In this document: positions 45,179 through 54,147 of the stretch, one piece after another
Position numbering within the stretch: the stretch's first letter is position 1
Layout of the letters: the number at the start of each line of letters is the position of its first letter
NCBI GenBank assembly: GCA_965247075.1
Contig: CBDFGK010000003.1
Coordinates: forward strand, 434,001 to 498,000
Origin: CBDFGK01 sp965247075
Lineage (GTDB): Bacteria > Pseudomonadota > Gammaproteobacteria > Pseudomonadales > Halieaceae
Length of the DNA stretch: 64,000 nt
Direction of reading: 5' to 3'
Notes under the pieces: model-generated
The model's database searches: none
The model's input: the letters and a program-made list of their open reading frames with translations, nothing else
Told to the model about the DNA's origin: nothing
Position numbers and translations under genes: made by a program

Positions 45179-47434
45179 ATGTCTGACAACGTGGAAATAG
45201 ATCACGAGGGTATCGAACAGGTATCCATGAAGCAGTACACAGAGAAGGCATATCTGGATTATTCCATGTATGTGATTCTCGATCGTGCTTTGCCGAATGT
45301 GGGTGACGGGCTAAAGCCGGTACAGCGTCGTATTGTTTATGCGATGAGTGAGCTGGGTCTCAAGTCCAGCGCCAAGTACAAAAAATCTGCGCGCACGGTC
45401 GGTGATGTTATCGGCAAGTTTCACCCCCATGGCGATAGCGCCGCTTATGAAGCCATGGTGTTAATGGCTCAGAAATTCAGTTACCGCTATCCATTGGTAG
45501 ATGGGCAGGGTAATTGGGGCGCGCCGGACGACCCGAAATCCTTTGCCGCCATGCGTTATACCGAATCCCGCCTGACCGCCTATGCCGATGTGCTGCTGTC
45601 AGAAGTGGACCTGGGCACAGTTGATTGGATTCCCAACTTTGACGGCACATTGAGTGAGCCGGCAGTATTGCCGGCGCGCGTGCCCAACATTTTGCTCAAT
45701 GGGACCACCGGTATTGCCGTGGGTATGGCCACTGACATCCCGCCCCACAACTTGCGAGAGGTGGTCAGTGCAACGATCAGGCTGCTGGAAAAGCCCAAAT
45801 CCACCGTGCGTGAGTTGTGTGAGCATGTGATAGCCCCGGATTTCCCCACCGAGGCGGAGATTATTACTCCGCGTGAAGACATTCTCGCTATGTATGAGAC
45901 TGGTCGGGGAACCTTGCGCATGCGTGCGATCTGGGGCGACGAGTCTGGAGATATCGTGGTGACGGCGGTGCCTCACCAGACCTCCGGAGCAAAAGTCCTG
46001 GAGCAAATTGCCCAGCAGATGTTGGCCAAAAAGTTGCCAATGGTTGCGGATTTACGGGATGAATCTGATCACGAAAATCCCACTCGGCTGGTAATCGTGC
46101 CGCGTTCGAACAGGGTGGATCACGAGGCGCTTATGAGCCACCTGTTCGCCTCCACAGACCTTGAACGCAGCTATCGGGTTAATTTGAATGTGATTGGGAT
46201 AGATGGGCGGCCAGCTGTTAAAAGCCTGGATAAGATGCTCAAGGAGTGGTTGAAGTTTCGAATCGCCACGGTGCGGCGGCGCCTGGAATACCGGCTTGAG
46301 CGAGTACAGCGACGCCTGCATATTCTGGAAGGTTACCTGGTTGCATTTTTGAATATTGATGAAGTTATTCACATTATTCGCACCGAGGATAAGCCCAAGC
46401 CGGTGCTGATGAAGCGTTTCAAAATTTCCGACGATCAGGCGGAAGCTATTTTGGAGCTAAAACTGCGCCATCTTGCCAGGCTTGAGGAAATGAAGATCAA
46501 CAGCGAGCAGGATGAGTTGGCCGGCGAACGCGATGGACTGCAGAAGATTCTCGGTTCAGAGACCCGCATGAAAACGTTGATCAAAAAGGAATTGCTGGCC
46601 GTTGCCAAGGAATTTGGTGATGAACGACGTGCCCCGCTGGCCGAGCGCGAGGAGGCCAGGGCCTTCAGTGAACTCGAATTGATGACCACCGATCCGGTTA
46701 CTATAGTGATGTCTGACAAGGGTTGGATTCGTGCTGCCAAGGGGCATGATATTGACCCCCAGACCCTCAGTTATAAATCGGGTGACAGCTTCAGGATGGC
46801 GGTCTGTGGCCGCACTAACATACCGGTAATTATTCTCGATTCTACCGGGCGTTCCTACACCATTCCCACGCATAACCTGCCGTCTGCCCGCGGTCAGGGC
46901 GAACCGATAACGGGCCGTATTAACCCACCCTCGGGTGCCACCTTTGAGGGCATTATGACCGGCGAGGAGCAGCAGCTGTATTTGCTTGCCAGCGATGCGG
47001 GTTATGGCTTCGTCGCCAGGTTGGGCGACTTGCAGACCAAGAACAAGGCGGGCAAGGCAGCCCTCAAATTACCCAAGGGCGGACGGGTCTTGCAACCGGC
47101 GACGGTGAGTTCGGTTGATGGCAGCTATGTGGTTGCGGTCAGCAATGAAGGCAGAATGCTGCTGTTTCCGCTACCCGACTTGCCGCAACTGGCGCGTGGT
47201 AAAGGTAACAAGATCATCTCGATTTCATCGGCGCGGGTACAGAGCCGCGATGAGTTTGTACTGGCAGTTGAGGTGATTGGTGAAAGCGATTCCCTGGTAA
47301 TACATGCCGGCAAGCAGCACCTCACCCTGAAGTTCTCCGAGCTGGAACACTACCGCGGTGAGCGCGGCAGAAGAGGCAACAAATTGCCGCGTGGCTTTCA
47401 GAAAGTGGACCGCATAGAGATAGAGCGCGCCTAA
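45179..47434 (+). CDS. parC: DNA topoisomerase IV subunit A
   Basis: 751 residues. The breakage-reunion domain holds the catalytic tyrosine in AAMRYTESRLTAYAD and the quinolone-determining region FHPHGDSAAYEAMVLMAQ with serine and glutamate at the two resistance positions, as in sensitive E. coli. The C-terminal beta-pinwheel contains repeated GRS/GRM-type blades. With ParE it decatenates daughter chromosomes. parE is not in the window. Its stop overlaps the convergent Smp-like gene by 4 bp. Confidence 0.97.
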   Translation: MSDNVEIDHEGIEQVSMKQYTEKAYLDYSMYVILDRALPNVGDGLKPVQRRIVYAMSELGLKSSAKYKKSARTVGDVIGKFHPHGDSAAYEAMVLMAQKFSYRYPLVDGQGNWGAPDDPKSFAAMRYTESRLTAYADVLLSEVDLGTVDWIPNFDGTLSEPAVLPARVPNILLNGTTGIAVGMATDIPPHNLREVVSATIRLLEKPKSTVRELCEHVIAPDFPTEAEIITPREDILAMYETGRGTLRMRAIWGDESGDIVVTAVPHQTSGAKVLEQIAQQMLAKKLPMVADLRDESDHENPTRLVIVPRSNRVDHEALMSHLFASTDLERSYRVNLNVIGIDGRPAVKSLDKMLKEWLKFRIATVRRRLEYRLERVQRRLHILEGYLVAFLNIDEVIHIIRTEDKPKPVLMKRFKISDDQAEAILELKLRHLARLEEMKINSEQDELAGERDGLQKILGSETRMKTLIKKELLAVAKEFGDERRAPLAEREEARAFSELELMTTDPVTIVMSDKGWIRAAKGHDIDPQTLSYKSGDSFRMAVCGRTNIPVIILDSTGRSYTIPTHNLPSARGQGEPITGRINPPSGATFEGIMTGEEQQLYLLASDAGYGFVARLGDLQTKNKAGKAALKLPKGGRVLQPATVSSVDGSYVVAVSNEGRMLLFPLPDLPQLARGKGNKIISISSARVQSRDEFVLAVEVIGESDSLVIHAGKQHLTLKFSELEHYRGERGRRGNKLPRGFQKVDRIEIERA

Positions 47435-48603
47435 TCGCGACGCAGCTCACGCAGTAGCAATTCCTGCTGGCGTTCCAGCAGGTCGTGGTAGGGCGCGGTG
47501 AAGTCTGCCAGTGACCACTGACCCGCCCCATTGCTCAGGCGGCAACGACTGCTAACTTGCCTATCCTCGGCAACCGCCTCGGTGAGCAAAATATTTTCCG
47601 GCTGGTCACGGGTCACAGATTCCAGTTCATCAATCAAATGTTGGTTGTACAGGTCCGGGTAGATATCTGCGCTGGAGCCGACCCCACAAGCACTGCAGCC
47701 ACAGGCCAGCGATAACTTTATCCGCCAGGGCAGCTCAATACTCATGCTTGCCGCCACCTGTTTGATTAGCCAGGCGGCCGCTACAGCTCTATAGGCAGGT
47801 TCACCGGAGTTGTGAACTTCTCCAAAACTCACCAGCAATCCAAACTGCCGGGCAACTGAAAGTTTGCCTGCGTAGAGCTCCGCAGCAGCGCTGATGAGCC
47901 GTCGCTGCAGTTCGGTGGAATTCAGCAGGCTAGCCTCATCGAGCGTTTCAACGTGGGTGCTGAGGCTTGTTAAGCTGATATAGAGTAGTGAGGCCTGTCG
48001 ATAATCGCCGCTGCCGGCGGTGCTCGATGCAGTGGGTTTAAGCAAGTCCAGGGGCAGCCGGGCGATGGCGGCGTCCAGCAGTGTAAGTTCGTCCCCGCTC
48101 GCCTCGTTGTCCACAACTGCCTCGCTGAGAGCGAGCAGTCCGATGGCTTTGAGCAACCTGTGTGAGAGCGATTGCCCCCATTTTGAGCCGAGCACGGTCG
48201 CCAGCAGGCTGAGCAACAGCGCTAGCGAAAACAGGCCCAGCGACATTTTCTGGAGTTCCTGCAGGCTGGCGTCGGGCGCCGTAATGATGACACTCTCCCC
48301 GGCGATGTTGCCCTCGATAGTAATTGGGCTGCGGTAAAGATTGCCGATGCCGGCCGGGGCAGCTCCTGCAACGCCCAGAGCGCGTCCCTTGAGGTCAAAG
48401 ACACTGAGCTGGAGTAGGCGGTGCCTGGCTAGCAGTTGTTGCAGACTCACTTCCAGGCGGATCAGGTCGCCGCTGGCCAGGGTGGGCGCGATTTTCTCTG
48501 CCACGCTAATGGCTAAAGCGCCGCCGTGTCGCAGCTCCTGCTCGCCTAAAATGTAGCGACTGGAGAGTCCGCCCAGTAATACCAGGGATAAAGACACAGC
48601 CAC
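47431..48603 (-). CDS. Smp/AhpA-like membrane protein opposite serB
   Basis: About 390 residues. Its N-terminal membrane helix (VAVSLSLVLLGGLSSRYIL) is followed by a periplasmic sensor-like region (LRHGGALAISVAEKIAPTLA, LSVFDLKGRALG) and a second helix (LGLFSLALLLSLLATVLG), then a cytoplasmic region. The arrangement and the divergence from serB match E. coli smp (YtjB) and its AhpA relatives. The GTG at 48603 cuts into the first helix; the frame is open to a TAA at 48756 without ATG, GTG or TTG, and the upstream codons read plausibly (SQQAALVCGGLCVAV). The true start may be a rare codon such as the ATT at 48747. Confidence 0.7.
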   Translation of the reverse strand: MAVSLSLVLLGGLSSRYILGEQELRHGGALAISVAEKIAPTLASGDLIRLEVSLQQLLARHRLLQLSVFDLKGRALGVAGAAPAGIGNLYRSPITIEGNIAGESVIITAPDASLQELQKMSLGLFSLALLLSLLATVLGSKWGQSLSHRLLKAIGLLALSEAVVDNEASGDELTLLDAAIARLPLDLLKPTASSTAGSGDYRQASLLYISLTSLSTHVETLDEASLLNSTELQRRLISAAAELYAGKLSVARQFGLLVSFGEVHNSGEPAYRAVAAAWLIKQVAASMSIELPWRIKLSLACGCSACGVGSSADIYPDLYNQHLIDELESVTRDQPENILLTEAVAEDRQVSSRCRLSNGAGQWSLADFTAPYHDLLERQQELLLRELRRD

Positions 48604-48774
48604 GCACAGGCCGCCACATACCAGTGCCGCCTGCTGTGATAGTGTGAGTCGGGTCCGAATCGGTTCAGCTTGTTCTTTGGGAGAATAAATTTGTGAATTC
48701 CTTGGCCTGGGTTGAAGTGGTTTGTGATTGCCTGTAGCGGTTAAAATAGTGCCTTATGAAACTGGAATGATACC

Positions 48775-50001
48775 TTGAAAGAGATATTGCTAATTAATAT
48801 TTCGGGTGAAGACAAGCCCGGCTTGACGGCGTCCATCACAGATATCCTGGCTGGCTTTGACGCAAATATACTGGATGTGGGGCAGGCCGTCATGCACGAT
48901 GCCCTGTCACTGGGAATTCTGGTGGAATTACCATCGGCCTCAACCCATTCCTCGGTGCTCAAGGATATTCTCTTGCGTGCCCATGAGTTGGGGATACAGG
49001 TTCGTTTTACGCCAATCAGTGAGGAAAGCTACGGGCAGTGGGTGGCGGGCCAGGGGCGGGCCAGATATATAGTGACCCTGCTGGCGCGTAAAATAACAGC
49101 CCATCACCTGGCCAGGGTTACCGGGGTGGTGTCGCGCTATGGGCTTAATATAGATGCTATTAATCGCTTGTCGGGCCGGGTGCCACTGGGAGAGCCGAGC
49201 GATTTCAACAAGGCCTGTGTGGAACTCTCCGTGCGCGGACAGTTGCAGGATATTCAACAGTTTCGCAGCGACTTGCTAGAGCTGGCCAGTGAGATGGATG
49301 TCGACCTGGCATTCCAGAAAGACAATATGTATCGCCGCAACCGTCGCCTGGTGGCCTTTGATATGGATTCAACCCTTATCGAAACCGAGGCTATTGATGA
49401 ACTGGCACACCGTGCCGGTGTCGGCGCAGAAGTGTCGGCTATTACCGAGCAGGTAATGCGTGGAGAACTGGATTTTGGTGAGAGCTTCCGGCGCCGGGTG
49501 GCTCTGCTCAAGGGCCTGGATGAATCCGTGCTGGCAGAGGTGGCCGCCAATCTGCCTATCACCGAAGGTGCCGAGCGGCTGATTAGTACGCTCAGGTCGC
49601 TGGGTTATAAAACAGCCATTCTTTCCGGTGGCTTTACCTACTTCGGGCGTTTACTACAGCAACAGTTGGGCATCGATTACGTGTGTGCGAACGAATTGGA
49701 AATTATTGCCGGGAAAGTGACTGGCGACGTCACCGGTACCATTGTCGATGGCACTCGCAAAGCAGACTTACTGCGGGAAATCGCCGCTAAAGAAGGTATA
49801 GACCTGGAGCAAGTGATTAGTGTCGGAGACGGCGCCAATGATTTGCCCATGCTGAGTATCGCCGGCCTGGGAATTGCCTTTCGCGCCAAGCCGCTGGTCA
49901 AGCGCAGTGCTGAGCAGTCAATCTCCACGCTGGGGCTGGACGGTATTTTGTATCTGCTGGGGATTAGTGATCGGTATCATGAGAGCAGGGGACAGACCTA
50001 A
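48775..50001 (+). CDS. serB: Phosphoserine phosphatase
   Basis: 408 residues: two N-terminal ACT-like domains (LLINISGEDKPGLTASITDI and YIVTLLARKITAHHL) and a HAD phosphatase with nucleophile AFDMDSTLIETEAIDEL, AILSGGFTYFG and VGDGANDLPMLSIAGLGIA. It makes serine from phosphoserine. The start is a TTG (48775); an in-frame stop at 48757 and no ATG in between leave no other choice. The 5' ends of serB and the opposite Smp-like frame are only a few bases apart or overlapping. Confidence 0.95.
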   Translation: MKEILLINISGEDKPGLTASITDILAGFDANILDVGQAVMHDALSLGILVELPSASTHSSVLKDILLRAHELGIQVRFTPISEESYGQWVAGQGRARYIVTLLARKITAHHLARVTGVVSRYGLNIDAINRLSGRVPLGEPSDFNKACVELSVRGQLQDIQQFRSDLLELASEMDVDLAFQKDNMYRRNRRLVAFDMDSTLIETEAIDELAHRAGVGAEVSAITEQVMRGELDFGESFRRRVALLKGLDESVLAEVAANLPITEGAERLISTLRSLGYKTAILSGGFTYFGRLLQQQLGIDYVCANELEIIAGKVTGDVTGTIVDGTRKADLLREIAAKEGIDLEQVISVGDGANDLPMLSIAGLGIAFRAKPLVKRSAEQSISTLGLDGILYLLGISDRYHESRGQT

Positions 50002-50022
50002 GCCTGTCGCCTGTCATTATTG

Positions 50023-51816
50023 CTACAAATTGTTCCAGAGCGACTCGAACCCGGTTGAGATAACGTCAGTCTTGTCGCGTGCGGCCACTTCGTCCAGTTG
50101 CTGAATGTAGCGGAACTCGAACTGGTTATAGGCGGCGGTGGAAGATGCTTTCTTGAAGAGCTGTATATAAGACTCCTCTCCTCCCCGGATCAGGGTTACC
50201 TTCTGGCGTTCCTTGCAACCTACCCGTGGGGTGATGATGGTGTCGGGTTGCCCCACAAGTTTGATCTCAGGCAGCAAAAGGGCGCGCATCAGATCGCCAT
50301 CCTCGCCAGTCTTGTGCTGTACGCGCGCTCCGTAGGGGGTGGCGCGGGGGCTCAGTAATTCGACTCCAAGCAGAGTCGTGTGATCCTTGCGTTGGCTGAC
50401 CCAGCGAATGACGGCAATGCTCCAGGAATTGTTGTCGATCTCCCGTACGGCAATGGCATCGCCAGTCTTGATGTGGCTGGGTATGTCGGCGGACCACTCC
50501 AGGCAGTAACCACCAGGACTCACGTTGGCCATGCGCACCGGGAAAACAGGGTGTCGCTCTTTGGTGGTGGCACCCGTTTGCCTGGCTTCCCGGATATGGA
50601 ATTCAATGTCCTCCGTATCGACCTGGTCTGCGTCCTCTTCGTCCGGTGAGAAGACTTTGTCCCAGATTTCTGTCTCGCGCGAGCTGTCCTCACCCATAAA
50701 AGGGTTCTTTTCTTGGCCGGGGCCAAGTGTCTCGGCTAAATCTGCAGAAAGGAGGTTCTCGAAATTGGTGCCCCCGGATACGTAGTAGTGCGCATTGCTG
50801 AGGCCGGCAGATATCCAGAGTTTTTCCTGAGCCGGCGCTCTGGCGAAATTGCGCTTGCTTATTACCCCCCAGGCGGCAATGACATGATCCAGAACGTTTG
50901 GTGAAACGGCCGTATCCTGGTCGAATACGATGGCTTTTTCACCCGTCTCCAGGCGCATCTTCTGCAAGCGTGTGATTAACTCGCCAGTGTTTATCACCCG
51001 ACAACCGGGCCCCGGCACTGCGCTGTAGAGAGAGGTATATATGGGCGGGTGGTCGCCGGCGAAGTCCACCATGAATAAGCCATCATTCTCGTTGGCCGCC
51101 AACAGCTGAATGTGTAATACCCACTCACGCAGTCCCTTGAAAACGCCCGCCAGGTCACGTTGGCGCAGCTGATTGGGCTTGCAACAACCCATAAGCAGTG
51201 CACGCATATAGGTATTGGTGATGCTACCGTCACCGACTATTGCATCCTTTACAATCTGGCTGGTCAACTTCTGTCGTTCAGCCAGCAGGAACATCTGGTG
51301 CAATTCGGTCCAGGCATTGAGTTCTACCGGCTGGTAGAGCTGGTATGACACCAGCAATTTCATGCTGCTGCCGGTAATCGCTCGGTGTAGCGCCTGGCAC
51401 ACCAGCTTGGCCGGATTGGTGCCGGAAACTGATTGGCGGTGCTGAATGGTCTGAATACCAATGATGGTGTAGGCCGTGGTTACCAACTCGTAGAGATTCT
51501 GGGCCAGCCTGGCTGCCTGGCGAGGTTCTTCCGGTAACACTACCGGCTGATTCAGGTAATACCTGGAGAGGGTGGTGAGTGCGGTGTGCAACGTGGTGCG
51601 TAGCGCTTCCATGATGTCGAAGCGGACACTGGGCGCCATATCGACCCGGTTGAGGTCGCTGATGGCACTGCGCAACTGCTGCGCAACCGGTGCGGTATTG
51701 GCCATGGGCAAGCCTTCAGCCCAATTTCTCGCCTGATCTGCAGTTAAGCCGAACAGCACAAACTCAGACAAATCCTGCCTGGGTATGCGGAGCTTGATCG
51801 GTTCGTTATTACTCAT
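50023..51816 (-). CDS. Large protein with a C-terminal PilZ-like domain
   Basis: 597 residues, no signal peptide. The N-terminal 350 residues are mostly helical and unnamed (SVRFDIMEALRTTLHTAL, WTELHQMFLLAERQ). Near residues 430-530 the sequence ERHPVFPVRMANVSPGGYCL fits the PilZ N/DxSxxG motif, with VIRWVSQRKDHTTLLGVELL as the following strands; a clear RxxxR is not seen, so c-di-GMP binding is plausible but not proven. Proteins of this kind occur near serB/parC in pseudomonads. Single gene, convergent with serB. Confidence 0.75.
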   Translation of the reverse strand: MSNNEPIKLRIPRQDLSEFVLFGLTADQARNWAEGLPMANTAPVAQQLRSAISDLNRVDMAPSVRFDIMEALRTTLHTALTTLSRYYLNQPVVLPEEPRQAARLAQNLYELVTTAYTIIGIQTIQHRQSVSGTNPAKLVCQALHRAITGSSMKLLVSYQLYQPVELNAWTELHQMFLLAERQKLTSQIVKDAIVGDGSITNTYMRALLMGCCKPNQLRQRDLAGVFKGLREWVLHIQLLAANENDGLFMVDFAGDHPPIYTSLYSAVPGPGCRVINTGELITRLQKMRLETGEKAIVFDQDTAVSPNVLDHVIAAWGVISKRNFARAPAQEKLWISAGLSNAHYYVSGGTNFENLLSADLAETLGPGQEKNPFMGEDSSRETEIWDKVFSPDEEDADQVDTEDIEFHIREARQTGATTKERHPVFPVRMANVSPGGYCLEWSADIPSHIKTGDAIAVREIDNNSWSIAVIRWVSQRKDHTTLLGVELLSPRATPYGARVQHKTGEDGDLMRALLLPEIKLVGQPDTIITPRVGCKERQKVTLIRGGEESYIQLFKKASSTAAYNQFEFRYIQQLDEVAARDKTDVISTGFESLWNNL

Positions 51817-52246
51817 TGTCTCAGCGATTAATTATTAAAAGTGTAGGCCCGGCTCTATAGTACCTAAGTATTTGTTTTAAATGCAATTGTTTGTTGAGTC
51901 CAGGTTCTTATCCATATCGCTGGTACCAATCGTCACATAACCAATCATATCCTCGTCTCCTGTTAATCGTTGCTGGAATATCATCTGCGAGCCGTCACGA
52001 CCGGGAAGCATCAGTATCAAATGTGCAAACCGCACGAATAAACTGCTATGAGTGTATAAAAATGAAAGTAGTCATATATAATAAAAATCTCACTTGATAT
52101 ACACGAATTCCCGATATGTATGTATTTGTGCATATTTGTTTGAGCGGATTGGTTCCCCTGTTATCGGCACGGCGATCCAGGGCTTTTCCGGATTGCCTCG
52201 CTCAACTCCCGATGATGGGCAATGACGATGACGGCAGGAGAGCAAT
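51817..52246. other. AT-rich intergenic region
   Basis: 430 bp without a gene I can support. The right half has several TATGTAT/ATATAC words (for instance GATATGTATGTATTTG from 52110). It marks the beginning of the second accessory patch. Confidence 0.4.
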
Positions 52247-52702
52247 ATGCAATCTAAAATGCAACCGAAGATGATTATGATTGGCGTGCCGATCAGAATT
52301 GTAGCAATGTGCGTCGTGGCAATGTATGCACTCGTCGGACAAGTTGCCGCGCAGGAGATGCCTGTGTATGAAGGCATAGTCCTCCTGCCCGACCCCTTCA
52401 ACCTTGCGGTCGGGGTTAAGTCCACCGACGAACTATGCCAGGTTAGTTTGCGCCATGCCGACGGCGATTTGTGGGTCACCTCCAGTTTTTGGGAAGGAGA
52501 AAAATTAGCCGACGGTGAGGCGTTGCGCGGCGAGGATTTTTATCTCGGCGAGTTAGACGACGATGGTGCTTTTGTGTTGCAACTGTGGCGCGACAAGCCG
52601 GTCGCCCTCACACAAACGAGTTATGACAAAAAAGGCAGATTGAACTACGGCGGCAAAGGCAGTGGCAATTTTCTGCGGGAATGTCTCTTGCACAATCCAT
52701 AA
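52247..52702 (+). CDS. Small secreted protein of unknown function
   Basis: 151 residues. A signal peptide (VAMCVVAMYALVGQVAAQEM) precedes about 113 mature residues rich in acidic and aromatic residues (GDLWVTSSFWEGEKLADGE, DFYLGELDDDGAFVLQLW). Two cysteines in the mature part (ELCQV and RECLL) could form a disulfide. AGGAG lies 5 bp before the ATG. I do not recognise the family. It is the only non-transposase gene in the accessory patch. Confidence 0.68.
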   Translation: MQSKMQPKMIMIGVPIRIVAMCVVAMYALVGQVAAQEMPVYEGIVLLPDPFNLAVGVKSTDELCQVSLRHADGDLWVTSSFWEGEKLADGEALRGEDFYLGELDDDGAFVLQLWRDKPVALTQTSYDKKGRLNYGGKGSGNFLRECLLHNP

Positions 52703-52783
52703 TATTTGGCGATACCGCTACCATTGACACCAAACCGAGCACCAAATGTGCTGATTACATGCATAAAATTTACTAAAATATGT

Positions 52784-54056
52784 CACTGCTGTCCCGTTAA
52801 CTTTCATATGAGTTTCATTTGATTGACATCAGGCAGTCTGCCATCAGGCGGATCACCCCTTAACAACGCCATCAGGTCACGCTTATCAAACAAATTAAGC
52901 TGCAGTAATCGCAATAGCTGCTGCATACTCTTTGTGAGTCCAGACTGAAACTTCAGAAATGCAATTAGCAGGTATACGCACATCGCTATCCATATTTGAG
53001 TCATCACTGCATTCTTGCTCGTGCCAACAAACGATTTGATTTTCAGGTTCTGTTTTATCCACTTAAAGAATAATTCCACTTGCCACCTGGCTTTGTAGAC
53101 ATCGGCAATCGTCTTGGCTGCCAGTTTGAAATTGTTTGTTACAAACACATAGTGCTTACCCGTCTCCGCATCTTTGTAGCCAACCCGCCTTAATCGAACA
53201 GGACATTTTTTGGAGACCTGGGGGCCGGTGAATTCTATCGTTTGATCACACGTCAAACCTTTGCCTTTCAGCACCGATCGACGCTCGATAATGCGGTATT
53301 TTGCATTGCTCTTAAGCCGGGTGACGAAGAAAATACCCTTATCTGTCAATTGCTTATACCAAACGTAATCATTGTAGGCTTTATCAATTGCAATAATACT
53401 TCCCTTAGGAAATATGAGCGTGCGACCCACTGTTACATCGTGCTTCTTCCCTTCCGTGACGACCACAAACTCCGGCAAATAACCCGCATGATTCAAACCG
53501 ACGTGCAGTTTAATCGCTCCTTTGGTGGTGCGAAAATCAGCCCAGGGAAACGCAGACAAACACAAGTCGATGGTGGACGCGTCCAGCGAATAAAGCGGGT
53601 GAGTAAATCTGAAACTATGATCAGGCGCCACGCCTTGGCAGCGAGTTAACAGTTTTCCAAACAGCGCTTCGTACAGAGCATAAGGCTTATCTTCATTGAT
53701 GCGCGATAGGTTAGATCGCGACAGCTTCGCGCTGCCCAGGTGGTAAAGGCGATGCATTTGCGCCGACATATTATCCACGATATCACGCAAGCTGTTTCGA
53801 CCAGACAATTGAGCCATCGTCAGCGACACAAACTGTGACCAGCGGGAGGCTTTACGAAAGGAACGGCCAGAATGATGTTGTTTGGCAAGGGTCTCAAATT
53901 CATGTCTCGGAACAAGTTTTAGTATTTGTGACAGGATCGTATTACAATGCGCCATGGTCTGGTTCCCTCTATTTATACACTGTTTTTTAGACAATCTCAT
54001 TGTATCAATTGTGGCGGAATCAGACCTCCTTATTTCTCCTTAACGGGACAGCAGTG
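52784..54056 (-). mobile_element. IS4-family insertion sequence, copy 1
   Basis: 1273 bp bounded by 17-bp inverted repeats CACTGCTGTCCCGTTAA (52784-52800) and its complement (54040-54056). AAAATATGT flanks it on both sides (52775-52783 and 54057-54065), a 9-bp target duplication. Confidence 0.93.
52804..53955 (-). CDS. IS4-family transposase, copy 1
   Basis: 383 residues from MAHCNTILSQILKL; AGAGGGAACC precedes this ATG, and the frame is open 15 codons further. The DDE triad is seen as LYSLDASTIDLCLS, IAIDKAYNDYVWYK and the Y-(2)-R-(3)-E-(6)-K signature in YKARWQVELFFKWIKQNLKI. The N-terminal domain resembles DUF4372. The gene is intact. Confidence 0.95.
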   Translation of the reverse strand: MAHCNTILSQILKLVPRHEFETLAKQHHSGRSFRKASRWSQFVSLTMAQLSGRNSLRDIVDNMSAQMHRLYHLGSAKLSRSNLSRINEDKPYALYEALFGKLLTRCQGVAPDHSFRFTHPLYSLDASTIDLCLSAFPWADFRTTKGAIKLHVGLNHAGYLPEFVVVTEGKKHDVTVGRTLIFPKGSIIAIDKAYNDYVWYKQLTDKGIFFVTRLKSNAKYRIIERRSVLKGKGLTCDQTIEFTGPQVSKKCPVRLRRVGYKDAETGKHYVFVTNNFKLAAKTIADVYKARWQVELFFKWIKQNLKIKSFVGTSKNAVMTQIWIAMCVYLLIAFLKFQSGLTKSMQQLLRLLQLNLFDKRDLMALLRGDPPDGRLPDVNQMKLI

Positions 54057-54065
54057 AAAATATGT

Positions 54066-54138
54066 ATAAATAAGTATCGGCATCTATACATGAATCGTTT
54101 GATATGTATGGAAGTTATACATATCCATACAAATATGT
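54066..54138. repeat. AT-rich spacer with a 9-bp hairpin between the IS copies
   Basis: Between the two elements GATATGTAT (54101-54109) pairs with ATACATATC (54117-54125) around a 7-nt loop. Several further TATGTAT words surround it. This is pre-insertion sequence continuous with the AT-rich stretch around 52.1 kb. Confidence 0.55.
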
Positions 54139-54147
54139 ATAGAAACT

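Noticed and set aside
53242..53649. Plus-strand 135-codon frame repeated in both IS4 copies
   Set aside because: It is antisense to the transposase and recurs only because the whole element is duplicated.
52804..54000. Transposase start at MRLSKKQ (54000)
   Set aside because: The ribosome site AGAGGGAACC lies directly before MAHCNT, and the upstream codons are part of the leader.
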